A stretch of DNA of 32,181 bases from Embleya hyalina (GTDB taxonomy: Bacteria; Actinomycetota; Actinomycetes; Streptomycetales; Streptomycetaceae), in contig NZ_BIFH01000058.1 in the NCBI RefSeq assembly GCF_003967355.1, positions 1,137-33,317 on the forward strand, written 5' to 3'. Below the pieces are notes generated by a model. That model saw only the letters and a list, made by a program, of their open reading frames with translations, did no database searches and was not told the DNA's origin. Below, piece after piece: positions 15,675 to 22,424 of this stretch (positions are counted from its first letter, which is position 1; each line of letters opens with the position of its first letter). The position numbers were made by a program, and so were the translations under genes.

Positions 15675-17119
15675 CGGTTCGCCTCCTGGGCTGCGTTCTC
15701 GGTCGCGCCGCCGTTCGCGGTGCCGGTGGTGATCGCGGAGCCGGTGCTCGTGCCGCCGCCCGCGTCGGCCCCGGCCCGGCCGCGCACGATCTGCGTGGCG
15801 AGCAGATGTTTGCAGGGCCCGCGCCCGCCCCGATACTCGGCCCACCACTGACACGTGCAGCTGCCGTCCCCGGCCAACCGCAGGCCGTAGGTACGGTCCC
15901 CGCTGCGCACCGCGGCCTCCTCGCCTCCGCCGGTGAGCGTGACGGCGCCGGCCGCGACCAGGGCGTGCGCGTCGCGCAGGCGCGGGTTCATCCGCTCCAC
16001 ACTGCCGGTGTCGTAGGGCAGCTCGCGGTGGTAGTAGGCCGCCTCGGCGACGTCGTAGCCGATCCGGCCCGAGGTGCCCAGGCGCACCAGCGCGGCCCGC
16101 ACCCGCTCGGTGTCCAGGCCCGAGCGGGCGGCCAACTCGCCGATCTCGACCCGGGGTTCCCAGGCCAGCAGGGCGGAGATCAGGTCCGCGTCCGCGCCGC
16201 TCGTCCGGGTCGCCAGGCCGGTGAGCACCGCGCCCTCGCCGGAGAAACCGCGGGCCGGGTCCGGGGACAGCGTCAACGTCAGCCGCATGCCCGGCAGTTC
16301 GACCTCCCAGGCGGACGAGACGGCCGCGCTGCGCGCCTGTACGGCGGGTCCGTATATACGGAGTGCCGACGCGTGCCGCAGCAGCCTGGTGAGCGCCTGG
16401 AGGCGATCGGGCCCGGGCAGGCACACCGCGCCCGGCACGGGGCGCGCGGTCAGCCGCAGCGAGCGCCCGGCCGGGACGGCCCACAGCGCCTGCCGGGAGC
16501 CGCGCGGCAGCGCCCGCAGGAAGCGCACCGCCTCGCCCGCGCCGACCTCGGCGCGCAGGTCGAACCCGCCCGAGATCACCTGGACTTCGGCGAAGCCGCG
16601 CAGCCAGCGCTCGGGCAGCGGCACCTTCTTCTCCACCACCGGGCCGTCGAAGGTGGTGACGGTGACGTCGTCGGGGCCGACCGCCAGGTGCAGCGGATCG
16701 GCGCCGCCGACCCGGGCCAGCGCCTCGCGCAGCGGCGCGTTGACGTCCACGTTGGTGGTGCCGGTGCCGAACATCTCGCCGTCGATGCCGGCCGGCAGCA
16801 CGTCCAGGCGCGCGTGCACCCCGCAGCAGGCGGAGAACGACTCGAAGCGCAGCCGGTCCCCGTTGCCGGTGACCACCGGGTCCAGCGAACCCGGTCGCAG
16901 CGGCTGGTAGTAGCGCGCCGCCGCGACGTCGGCGACCGCGAGCAGGCCGCCGGCCGCCGCCTCGGGCGCGGTCAGGAAGCCGGAGAAGAAGCGCGGGAAG
17001 GGGGTCAGGCCGCGCGAACCGAGCCCGCCGCAGGTCTGCAGGCCGAGGGAGGGGGAGCCGTCGACGGCGCCGAGCGCGGACGGCCGCAGATAGGTGAAGG
17101 AATGTACCGGGGAGGACAT
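15671..17119 (-). CDS. SWIM zinc-finger domain protein
   Basis: A 482-aa protein with a C-terminal SWIM zinc finger, C421-x-C423-x12-C436-x-H438 (CTCQWWAEYRGGRGPCKH). SWIM domains bind DNA or proteins. The first ~370 residues are a conserved-looking domain of unknown function. It contains a winged-helix-like stretch near 345-385 (EIGELAARSGLDTERVRAAL, then VRLGTSGRIGYDVAEAAYY), which could help bind nucleic acid. The C-terminal ~35 residues are Gly/Thr/Ala-rich and disordered. ATG 17119 is the first start in frame near the conserved N-terminus (SFTYLRPSAL). The downstream DUF6493-like gene overlaps it by 4 bases. In other bacteria SWIM proteins of this type lie near MoxR ATPase and VWA genes, but none are present in this window. 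Confidence 0.85.
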   Translation of the reverse strand: MSSPVHSFTYLRPSALGAVDGSPSLGLQTCGGLGSRGLTPFPRFFSGFLTAPEAAAGGLLAVADVAAARYYQPLRPGSLDPVVTGNGDRLRFESFSACCGVHARLDVLPAGIDGEMFGTGTTNVDVNAPLREALARVGGADPLHLAVGPDDVTVTTFDGPVVEKKVPLPERWLRGFAEVQVISGGFDLRAEVGAGEAVRFLRALPRGSRQALWAVPAGRSLRLTARPVPGAVCLPGPDRLQALTRLLRHASALRIYGPAVQARSAAVSSAWEVELPGMRLTLTLSPDPARGFSGEGAVLTGLATRTSGADADLISALLAWEPRVEIGELAARSGLDTERVRAALVRLGTSGRIGYDVAEAAYYHRELPYDTGSVERMNPRLRDAHALVAAGAVTLTGGGEEAAVRSGDRTYGLRLAGDGSCTCQWWAEYRGGRGPCKHLLATQIVRGRAGADAGGGTSTGSAITTGTANGGATENAAQEANR

Positions 17120-17618
17120 GTGAAGACCGTAGACAACCCGTCCGACAGCGGGAATCGGATGTTGTCGGGTCCTCTCGGGTGGTCTCCCGGGCGGTCTCGG
17201 CCCGGGCGCCGGGGCGCTTTCGTGCCGCCTTCGGCGGTGAGTTCGGCCGAAAGGAGGCGGACCGGTTCACCCGAGTGCACGAGTGCGCCCACGTCACTCG
17301 GTCGGCGCATGATGCGACGCGTGTCACCAACCGCGCGCGTAGCGTGCGTATCGGGCCGTCGGTTCGTCGGAAACTTCCGGATTACCCGGCAGTAGAGGGG
17401 GATTCGCGGTGCCGCGGCATCGATTAGGTGGTATCACCTGTGCGAGCATGGGCGGCTGGGGCTCGGAGCCCGAACATGACAAGCCGAGTGTGCGGCACAT
17501 GGTCGATCCGGGTGGGTGGTGGCACATCGTCAAGAGAGTGCTGTTGTAACCATGATCCGAGGACGCGTGGCAACGCGCCGGCATACTATGCGCTGGTCCA
17601 TTCAGCCGGAGGTAGCAG
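17120..17618. other. Intergenic region between the SWIM gene and the XRE regulator
   Basis: No gene is supported in these ~500 bp, which separate divergent genes. Visible elements are the inverted repeats CGGAA-AC-TTCCG (17368-17379), AGGTG-gtat-CACCT (17426-17439) and GGGCTC-g-GAGCCC (about 17459-17471). A weak -10-like TACTAT lies near 17584, about 30 bases before the XRE start. Both divergent promoters must lie here, but I cannot place them with confidence. The ATGCACGTGCAT palindrome found further right is absent. Confidence 0.5.
17426..17439. promoter_or_regulatory. Inverted repeat AGGTG-gtat-CACCT
   Basis: A 14-bp element with perfect 5-bp arms and a 4-bp centre, about 180 bases upstream of the XRE regulator start. 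It could be an operator for that gene. The evidence is symmetry and position only. Confidence 0.3.
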
Positions 17619-18485
17619 ATGCCCGCAACGCAGCCGGGGAGCGGCTCGACGGTTCGCCGTATTCTCCTCGGTTCCCAGCTTCGCCGTCTGCGCGAAGCGA
17701 AGGGCATTACGCGGGAGGAGGCCGGTTACGAGATCCGCGCCTCCGAATCGAAGATCAGCCGAATGGAACTGGGGCGCGTCAGCTTCAAGGAGCGAGACGT
17801 GGCTGATCTGCTGACCATGTACGGCGTGGGCGACGAGACCGAGCGGGCGGCCCTCCTGGGCCTCGCGGCGGAGGCCAACGCCCAGGGCTGGTGGCACAAC
17901 TACAACGACATCCTGCCGAGTTGGTTCCAGGTCTACGTGGGCCTGGAGGAGGCCGCCTCGGTGATCCGCACCTACGAGGTGCAGTTCGTCCCCGGCCTGC
18001 TCCAGACCCCGGAGTACGCGCGGGCCGTGGTGATCGCCGGACAACCCTCGGCGTCGGCGGCCGAGGTCGACCGGCGCGTCGGTCTGCGGATGCAGCGCCA
18101 GTCGATCCTCTACCGCGACAAGCCGCCCAGGCTCTGGGTGGTGCTGGACGAGGCGGCCCTGCGTCGCCCGATCGGCGGTCGGGACGTGATGCGCGATCAG
18201 GTCCGGCATCTGATCGAGATGGCCGCCCTGCCCAACGTGACGATCCAGATCATGCCGTTCAGGTTCGGCGCGCACGCGGCCGAGGGTGGTCCGTTCCTGC
18301 TGCTGCGCTTCCCGGAGAGCGACCTCCCCGACGTGGTCTACCTGGAGCAGCTCACCAGCGCGCTCTATCTGGACAAGCGGGACGAGGTGGACGCGTACAC
18401 CGAGGTGATGGACCGGTTGAGCGTGGACGGCATGCCGCCGGACAAGAGCGTGGATCTGCTCCAGCGCATCCTGAAGGAGAACTGA
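17619..18485 (+). CDS. XRE-family regulator with DUF5753 domain, WhiJ-like
   Basis: A 288-aa DNA-binding protein with an N-terminal XRE helix-turn-helix (about 15-70). The helices are visible in LGSQLRRLREAKGITREEAG and ASESKISRMELGRVSFK. A DUF5753 domain fills the rest (about 95-285), recognised by VGLEEAASVIRTYEVQFVPG, LLQTPEYARAV, VVLDEAALRRPIGG and the YLEQL motif. Proteins of this architecture (WhiJ/AbaA-type) occur in many copies in streptomycetes and affect development and antibiotic production. They are usually next to a DUF397 gene and a HATPase gene, as here. ATG 17619 has GGAGG (17608-17612) 6 bases upstream. Here it converges with the DUF397 gene. Its operator is unknown; the palindromes at 18897-18926 and 19786-19902 are candidates. 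Confidence 0.92.
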   Translation: MPATQPGSGSTVRRILLGSQLRRLREAKGITREEAGYEIRASESKISRMELGRVSFKERDVADLLTMYGVGDETERAALLGLAAEANAQGWWHNYNDILPSWFQVYVGLEEAASVIRTYEVQFVPGLLQTPEYARAVVIAGQPSASAAEVDRRVGLRMQRQSILYRDKPPRLWVVLDEAALRRPIGGRDVMRDQVRHLIEMAALPNVTIQIMPFRFGAHAAEGGPFLLLRFPESDLPDVVYLEQLTSALYLDKRDEVDAYTEVMDRLSVDGMPPDKSVDLLQRILKEN

Positions 18486-18505
18486 CCGACACACCGTCGG
18501 GTACG

Positions 18506-18533
18506 CCCACCCGGGTGAAGCACCCCGGGCGGG
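18506..18533. terminator. Imperfect hairpin between XRE and DUF397 genes
   Basis: CCCACCCGGGTG (18506-18517) pairs with CACCCCGGGCGGG (18521-18533), with one mismatch and one bulge. It lies within the 51 bp separating the convergent stops and could terminate either transcript. Confidence 0.5.
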
Positions 18534-18536
18534 TCG

Positions 18537-18773
18537 TCACGCCAGCAGGTTGTCGAAGTCCCCGTCCTTGACCCCGAGGATGAGCGCCTCGATCTCGGCG
18601 CGCGTATAGATCAGCGCCGGCCCGTCGGGGTGGCGCGAATTGCGGACCGCGACGTCGCCGTCCGGCAGCGCGGCCATTTCGACGCAATTTCCCTGCGAGT
18701 TGCTGCGGCGACTCTTCTGCCAGGTGACCCCGTCGAGCGCGGTCGCCGATACCCCGTTGTGCGTTGCCTGCAT
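18537..18773 (-). CDS. DUF397 small protein
   Basis: A 78-aa protein with the DUF397 pattern WQKSRRSNSQGNCVEMA (about 17-33), then VAVRNSRHPDGPALIYTRAE (about 41-60) and a closing FDNLL. DUF397 proteins accompany XRE/DUF5753 regulators and are thought to modulate them by direct contact, in a toxin-antitoxin-like or antagonist manner. ATG 18773 has AGGAGA 8 bases upstream. The longer frame to 18878 lacks a site and is rejected. It converges on the XRE gene instead of following it in the same direction. Its upstream region carries a perfect ATGCACGTGCAT palindrome at 18897-18908. Confidence 0.9.
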   Translation of the reverse strand: MQATHNGVSATALDGVTWQKSRRSNSQGNCVEMAALPDGDVAVRNSRHPDGPALIYTRAEIEALILGVKDGDFDNLLA

Positions 18774-18896
18774 GACGCTTCTCCTGGACCTCTCGCCGAG
18801 CGACCCGACGGCGGTCGCCCGCCCCCCGGTTGCGGCACGTGTCGTTCCTTCGTCCCGGTCCGTCGCAATTTCTTCCAAAACCGGTCCGACTTACGC

Positions 18897-18926
18897 ATGC
18901 ACGTGCATCTGACCATGCATTTGCAG
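18897..18926. promoter_or_regulatory. Palindrome ATGCACGTGCAT plus degenerate copy
   Basis: The perfect 12-bp palindrome ATGCACGTGCAT is at 18897-18908. A degenerate copy, ATGCATTTGCAG, is at 18915-18926, 18 bp further on. They lie 124-153 bases upstream of the DUF397 start. The same palindrome occurs twice more upstream of the HATPase gene, so a shared regulator is likely, the best candidate being the neighbouring XRE protein. Confidence 0.55.
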
Positions 18927-19056
18927 CGTACAACGGCGATGATAGCGCAGCCGGAGTTCACCCACACGGGAGGGCTCATGCATTCCTCAAGGTTTCAAAG
19001 GAAGCGTAAAAGCTGCTTAAGCCGCCGGGGACGAAACGGGCGTAAGAATGCAGAAA

Positions 19057-19079
19057 ACCCGTCGACGGGATCGACGGGT
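19057..19079 (-). terminator. Rho-independent terminator of the HATPase gene
   Basis: ACCCGTCGA (19057-19065) pairs perfectly with TCGACGGGT (19071-19079) around a 5-base loop. Read on the minus strand, TTTTCTGC follows, giving the classic stem plus T-tract. It lies about 130 bases after the HATPase stop. Confidence 0.7.
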
Positions 19080-19208
19080 AAACGCTTGGCGCCGTGACTC
19101 GGATACCGCCGCATTCGTTGCCGCCGGCGAATGTGAATTAAAACTCGCCGCTTCGCTGCAACACAATGTCGCCACGCAATGCGGTCCCCATATTGCGGAA
19201 CGTGTGGA

Positions 19209-19712
19209 TCAGCCGCGGATCTCGAACATGGCCCAGACGACCTTTCCGGTGCGTCGGCCCATACCGTTCAACGGGAACCAGCCCCAGGAATCACTGAAGC
19301 AGCCCACCAGATACAGCCCGCGGCCCGATTCCTCGTCCTCGCCGCCGGCCTGGGTCTCGGGCAGACTCTCGCCCGGATCCTGCACCGCGCACATGACGCG
19401 TTCGCCCTTGCGCAGAAGCGCCAGTTGGATGTTGTGCGCGACGTCCGTCGCGTCGTCGCGGCCCGCACCCAGACCGTGACACAGTGCGTTCGTGACGAGC
19501 TCGGACACGACCAGGGCGAGGTCGTCCTCGAGACAGGCGGCGCCCCAGCCGGCGAGCACCGACTGCGTGAAGTCACGGGCGGCCTTGACCGACTCGCGAC
19601 GTGCGGCGAGGGCTTGTATCGCGATATCGGATGTTGGGCCCATATCCCCGGCCAGAGGCTCCATCCACTGAAACGTCGACGTCCGGAACCCTGCGGGACT
19701 CGCGACGGTCAT
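19209..19712 (-). CDS. HATPase-domain regulatory protein (anti-sigma-factor-like)
   Basis: A 167-aa cytoplasmic protein with a GHKL ATPase/kinase fold of the RsbW/SpoIIAB-like type. The N box is ELVTNALCHG (71-80, with N75), the G1 box is DPGES (112-116) and the G2 box is SGRGLYLV (129-136). The N-terminal ~30 residues are variable. Relatives either phosphorylate anti-anti-sigma factors or act without kinase activity. Those next to XRE/DUF397 genes belong to the AbaA-type regulatory clusters of streptomycetes. ATG 19712 has GGAGG 5 bases upstream. The gene is monocistronic: a terminator follows it, and a candidate promoter surrounded by palindromic repeats precedes it. Confidence 0.9.
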   Translation of the reverse strand: MTVASPAGFRTSTFQWMEPLAGDMGPTSDIAIQALAARRESVKAARDFTQSVLAGWGAACLEDDLALVVSELVTNALCHGLGAGRDDATDVAHNIQLALLRKGERVMCAVQDPGESLPETQAGGEDEESGRGLYLVGCFSDSWGWFPLNGMGRRTGKVVWAMFEIRG

Positions 19713-19785
19713 CCGTGCCTCCGAGCGGGTACTGGTCCCCGGCCTGTTGGGAACGCCGCCAGAGGACTCGCCTCACAGAGCGTCC

Positions 19786-19902
19786 ATGCACATGCGCGTG
19801 CACATGCACACACTTCATTATGAGGATGCCGACCCCAACTGCAAGACCGGATGCACGTGCATCGACGATTTCTGCGTCTGCACCGCGCCGATGCACGTGC
19901 AT
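19786..19902. promoter_or_regulatory. Palindrome array upstream of the HATPase gene
   Basis: ATGCACGTGCAT is perfect at 19851-19862 and again at 19891-19902, exactly 40 bp apart. A cluster of overlapping related elements, ATGCACATGCGC, ATGCGCGTGCAC and GTGCACATGCAC, fills 19786-19809. These sites bracket the minus-strand promoter candidate at 19817-19844, as expected for the operators of a transcription regulator. Confidence 0.55.
19817..19844 (-). promoter_or_regulatory. Candidate promoter of the HATPase gene
   Basis: Read on the minus strand, TTGCAG (19844-19839) and CATAAT (19822-19817) are separated by 16 bases. The -10 box matches TATAAT at five of six positions; the -35 box is weaker. 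Transcription would start near 19810, about 100 bases before ATG 19712, in the middle of the palindrome cluster. Confidence 0.4.
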
Positions 19903-19931
19903 TTCGATCGACCAAGGGCCGCTTTACACCC

Positions 19932-19971
19932 GGTTCCCGGACATTCAGGGAACCAGTCTTTTCTTTCTTTT
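19932..19971 (+). terminator. Plus-strand rho-independent terminator without an obvious gene
   Basis: GGTTCCC (19932-19938) pairs with GGGAACC (19948-19954) around a 9-base loop and is followed by a T-rich run (AGTCTTTTCTTTCTTTT, 19955-19971). The flanking genes are both on the minus strand, so it should end an unannotated plus-strand transcript starting upstream, or be fortuitous. Confidence 0.5.
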
Positions 19972-20047
19972 GGTCCTACATCAGGAATAATCCGGACAAC
20001 CTAGACACACGGTTGACGGACGGTTCCGCTGTGTGGCCGTCGAGCGG

Positions 20048-21118
20048 TCAGACCGCCGCACCGGACGGTTGCCTCGGCGCCCCCGCGTTCGGGTCGGTGG
20101 AGCCGTTGCCGCGCCCTGTGAATTGGATCACCAGCGCGACGCCGGACAGCAGGAAGACCGCCGCGCCCGGGCCGAGCAGCAGCCACGGCATGACCGAGAC
20201 CTCGGTGTCCTTGTTGGGGATGCTGTCCGCCTTGTCGAAGGTGTCGATGTTGGCGCCGATGTTCTCCACCAGGGCGTTGAACTTGGCCAGGATGCGGTCG
20301 GTCTCCGCGAGGCCCTTGCCGACCTTGGGGTACTGCGTGGCCAACTCGGCGGTGAACTGCGGGACGGGCTTGCGCAGGAGCGCGGCCATCGACGGGATGG
20401 ACTTGGTCTTCATCCCGACGGCCATCTTGCCCAGCGTGTCCAGGTCGTCGTGCGCCTGCTTGTACCCGGCGTCGGTGAAGGTCGGCCGGAACGCGGTGAA
20501 CATCTTCTCGGAGGCCTTGGTCTTGCCGATCACGCCGGTGGCGAGGGTGCCCACCACCATGCCGAGGCCGACCACCGCGGCGAGCGCCAGGCACACCGTG
20601 CTCACCACGGCCCGCGATCCGACGAAGGAGAACAGCAGCCCGCCGGCGCCCACCACGAGCAGCACGATGCCCGGGATCAGATAGAGATAGGTGACCGCGG
20701 TGTTCGGCGCGTCCGCGGTGGGGATGTCGTCGGCCTGGCGGAAGTTCCCGGCCTGCGCGTCCATCGTGCCCGCGAGCTTGTTGAACCGCGGCATGATCGT
20801 CGGGATCTCCTTGAGCCCCTTGCCGACCTCGGGCGCGGTGGTGCCCATCAGGTTGATCAGCGAGGGGGTGGGAATCCCGGCCTGCTGGGCGAGTCCGGGC
20901 AGCGTCTCCGCCTGGAGCTGCTCCAGCATCTCGTTCATGGTCTTCAGGTCGGTGCGGCTCTGCTCGATGGCCTGCGGCGTGAAGGCGGGCCGGAAGGCAT
21001 TGGTCAGGTCGTCGACGGCCTGCGTCTTCTTCGGCAGGCCGGCGGCCAGCGGGAAGATGATCAGGGCCGCACCCAGCAAGGCGATCAACACCAGCGCCAC
21101 GTGGCGGTATGCACGCAC
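20048..21118 (-). CDS. Membrane protein with internal duplication, unknown function
   Basis: A 356-aa membrane protein that I do not recognise. Hydrophobic segments lie at about 7-27, 145-166, 172-193 and 311-332. Between them are two extracytoplasmic (or possibly cytoplasmic) modules of about 95 residues that are clearly related to each other: 41-132 and 210-301. Shared positions include AFRPAFT/AFRPTFT, VGKGLKE/VGKGLAE, a PRFNKL/AKFNAL motif and DDIP/DSIP before the next helix. The protein thus arose by duplication of a unit made of helix, module and helix. The start is GTG 21118, with GGGAG about 9 bases upstream. The C-terminal ~22 residues are disordered. It is probably transcribed alone, divergently from the acyl-CoA dehydrogenase pair. 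Confidence 0.8.
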   Translation of the reverse strand: MRAYRHVALVLIALLGAALIIFPLAAGLPKKTQAVDDLTNAFRPAFTPQAIEQSRTDLKTMNEMLEQLQAETLPGLAQQAGIPTPSLINLMGTTAPEVGKGLKEIPTIMPRFNKLAGTMDAQAGNFRQADDIPTADAPNTAVTYLYLIPGIVLLVVGAGGLLFSFVGSRAVVSTVCLALAAVVGLGMVVGTLATGVIGKTKASEKMFTAFRPTFTDAGYKQAHDDLDTLGKMAVGMKTKSIPSMAALLRKPVPQFTAELATQYPKVGKGLAETDRILAKFNALVENIGANIDTFDKADSIPNKDTEVSVMPWLLLGPGAAVFLLSGVALVIQFTGRGNGSTDPNAGAPRQPSGAAV

Positions 21119-21151
21119 AGCGGGCTCTCCCTTCGCTTTCCGTTATTCCTC

Positions 21152-21178
21152 GGATCGTATGGGTGATCGGCTCGATCC
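21152..21178. promoter_or_regulatory. Inverted repeat GGATCG...CGATCC in a divergent promoter region
   Basis: GGATCG (21152-21157) and CGATCC (21173-21178) flank a 15-base centre, just upstream of the membrane-protein start. It lies in the 289-bp divergent region shared with the acyl-CoA dehydrogenase operon and could be an operator. The arms are short and the evidence is weak. Confidence 0.25.
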
Positions 21179-21407
21179 CCCAGGACCCGCACGGCGGAAA
21201 GCAGCTGTTCTCGTCGGATGTCACTCGGGCAGCCGATCTTCGCAAAGAGCAACCCGCCAGTCAGCTACCGGCAAGTAATGTCATGGGATCGAGATCTCCG
21301 GCACATCGGTCACTTCGCCCCCGCGATGCCATGGAAGGGTGCGGCGACACCGGCTAGCGTGCGCCGGCCGGCTCGTGCGAGCGGTGAGGTGTGAACGGAG
21401 GTCGCCG

Positions 21408-22424
21408 GTGGATCTTGAACCGACGGAAGATCAAAAGGCGGTACGGAGCGCCTTTTCGGAGTTCTTCACGGACCGATGCCCGATTTCCGTGGTGCGCGCG
21501 GCCGAACCGCTCGGCTTCGCGGCCGATCTGTGGCGGCGCCTGGCCGCGATGGGCGTACCCGGAATGGCGCTGCCCGAAGATGCCGGCGGCGGTGCGAGCC
21601 GAGCCGATCTGATCCTGCTGTTGCACGAGGCCGGTCGGGTGCTGGCGCCGGTGCCGTTGAGCGCGCACCTGGCCGCGTCCCGACTGTTGCTCGACACGCC
21701 GTGGTGCGCGGGGGTCGCCGACGGCACGCTGATCGCGGCGCCGGCCCTGCGGCCGACCGTGGACGGCCTGGCCCGACTGGTGCCCGGCGGCGCGGTGGCC
21801 GATGTGGTGGTGGCGCTCGACGAGGACGAACTGGTCGCGGTACGGGGCGAGGCGCCGATGACCGCGCCGGTCAACCACGCGGCGGCGCCGCTGGCCGACC
21901 GATACGTGCGCGACGACCGGGGCGGGCGGGTGGTCCTGGCCCGGGGCGAGGACGCGGCCCGGCGACACGCCGCGCTGCGCCGGGAGTGGCAGTTGTATAC
22001 GGCCGCCACACTGACCGGGCTCGCCGAGCGGGCGCTGGAGTCGGCGGTCGCGTACACGCTGGAGCGCGAACAGTTCGGCAAGCCGATCGGCGCTTTCCAG
22101 GCGGTCCAGCAGGGGCTGGCCGATCTGGTCGGGCCGCTGGACGGGATCCGGCTGCTGACCGCGCGCGCCGCGTGGTGCGCCGACGAGGGCGACCCGGCCG
22201 AGGCGGGCCGGCTCGCGGTGATGGCGTTCCTGGCCGCGACGGAGGTGGCCCGGACCACGACCTATCGCGCGGTGCACTTCCACGGCGGATACGGCGTCAC
22301 CCTCGAATACGACATCCAGCTCTACTTCCGGCGCGCGCGGGGCTGGCCGCTGGTCCTGGGCGATCCGGACGAGGAGTACCGGGCGTTGGCCGACGATCTC
22401 TTCGGAGCGGTGGGAGGCGTCTGA
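21408..22424 (+). CDS. Acyl-CoA dehydrogenase, short subunit
   Basis: A 338-aa protein of the acyl-CoA dehydrogenase family, FadE28-like in its reduced middle region. The N-terminal helical domain (DLEPTEDQKAVRSAFSEFF, about 2-20) is normal. The beta-domain is short and degenerate (about 110-185). The C-terminal helical domain keeps ALESAVAYTLEREQFGKPIG (about 212-231) and FHGGYGVTLEYDIQLYFRRA (about 298-317). The usual substrate-binding SEPxxGSD motif is missing, so it may not bind FAD or substrate alone. GTG 21408 has ACGGAGG (21395-21401) 6 bases upstream. Its stop overlaps the next start by one base (TGATG), so it is probably the partner subunit of the downstream enzyme. Confidence 0.87.
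   Translation: MDLEPTEDQKAVRSAFSEFFTDRCPISVVRAAEPLGFAADLWRRLAAMGVPGMALPEDAGGGASRADLILLLHEAGRVLAPVPLSAHLAASRLLLDTPWCAGVADGTLIAAPALRPTVDGLARLVPGGAVADVVVALDEDELVAVRGEAPMTAPVNHAAAPLADRYVRDDRGGRVVLARGEDAARRHAALRREWQLYTAATLTGLAERALESAVAYTLEREQFGKPIGAFQAVQQGLADLVGPLDGIRLLTARAAWCADEGDPAEAGRLAVMAFLAATEVARTTTYRAVHFHGGYGVTLEYDIQLYFRRARGWPLVLGDPDEEYRALADDLFGAVGGV

Larger units (their letters stand above)
18774..19208. other. Intergenic region upstream of the DUF397 gene
   Basis: No gene is supported. The region has a lower GC content than its surroundings and short frames without ribosome binding sites. It holds the palindromes at 18897-18926, which lie upstream of DUF397, and the terminator of the HATPase gene at 19057-19079. 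The DUF397 promoter should lie within 18780-18960, but no clear boxes were found. Confidence 0.5.
19713..20047. other. Intergenic region upstream of the HATPase gene
   Basis: This 335-bp region separates two minus-strand genes. It contains a cluster of TGCAC/GTGCA repeats (19786-19809), two perfect ATGCACGTGCAT palindromes, a minus-strand promoter candidate and, unexpectedly, a plus-strand terminator (19932-19971). A plus-strand open frame from ATG 19786 to 20004 encodes a His/Cys-rich peptide, but I do not call it a gene. It has no clear ribosome binding site and its stop lies beyond the terminator. Confidence 0.5.

Noticed and set aside
12846-17330. A single 1494-codon frame joining the SWIM region and the DUF6493-like gene
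   Set aside because: The part upstream of 15674 is an off-frame reading of the SWIM gene. The real start at 15674 has AGGAGG and overlaps the SWIM stop codon.
18774-18878. N-terminal extension of the DUF397 protein
   Set aside because: The start at 18878 has no ribosome binding site, and the extra 35 residues are Arg/Thr-rich. ATG 18773 with AGGAGA gives the usual DUF397 length.
18897-19902. CRISPR-like array made of the repeated 12-mer
   Set aside because: The copies are short palindromes at irregular distances, separated by a gene, with no Cas genes. They fit operator sites, not a CRISPR array.
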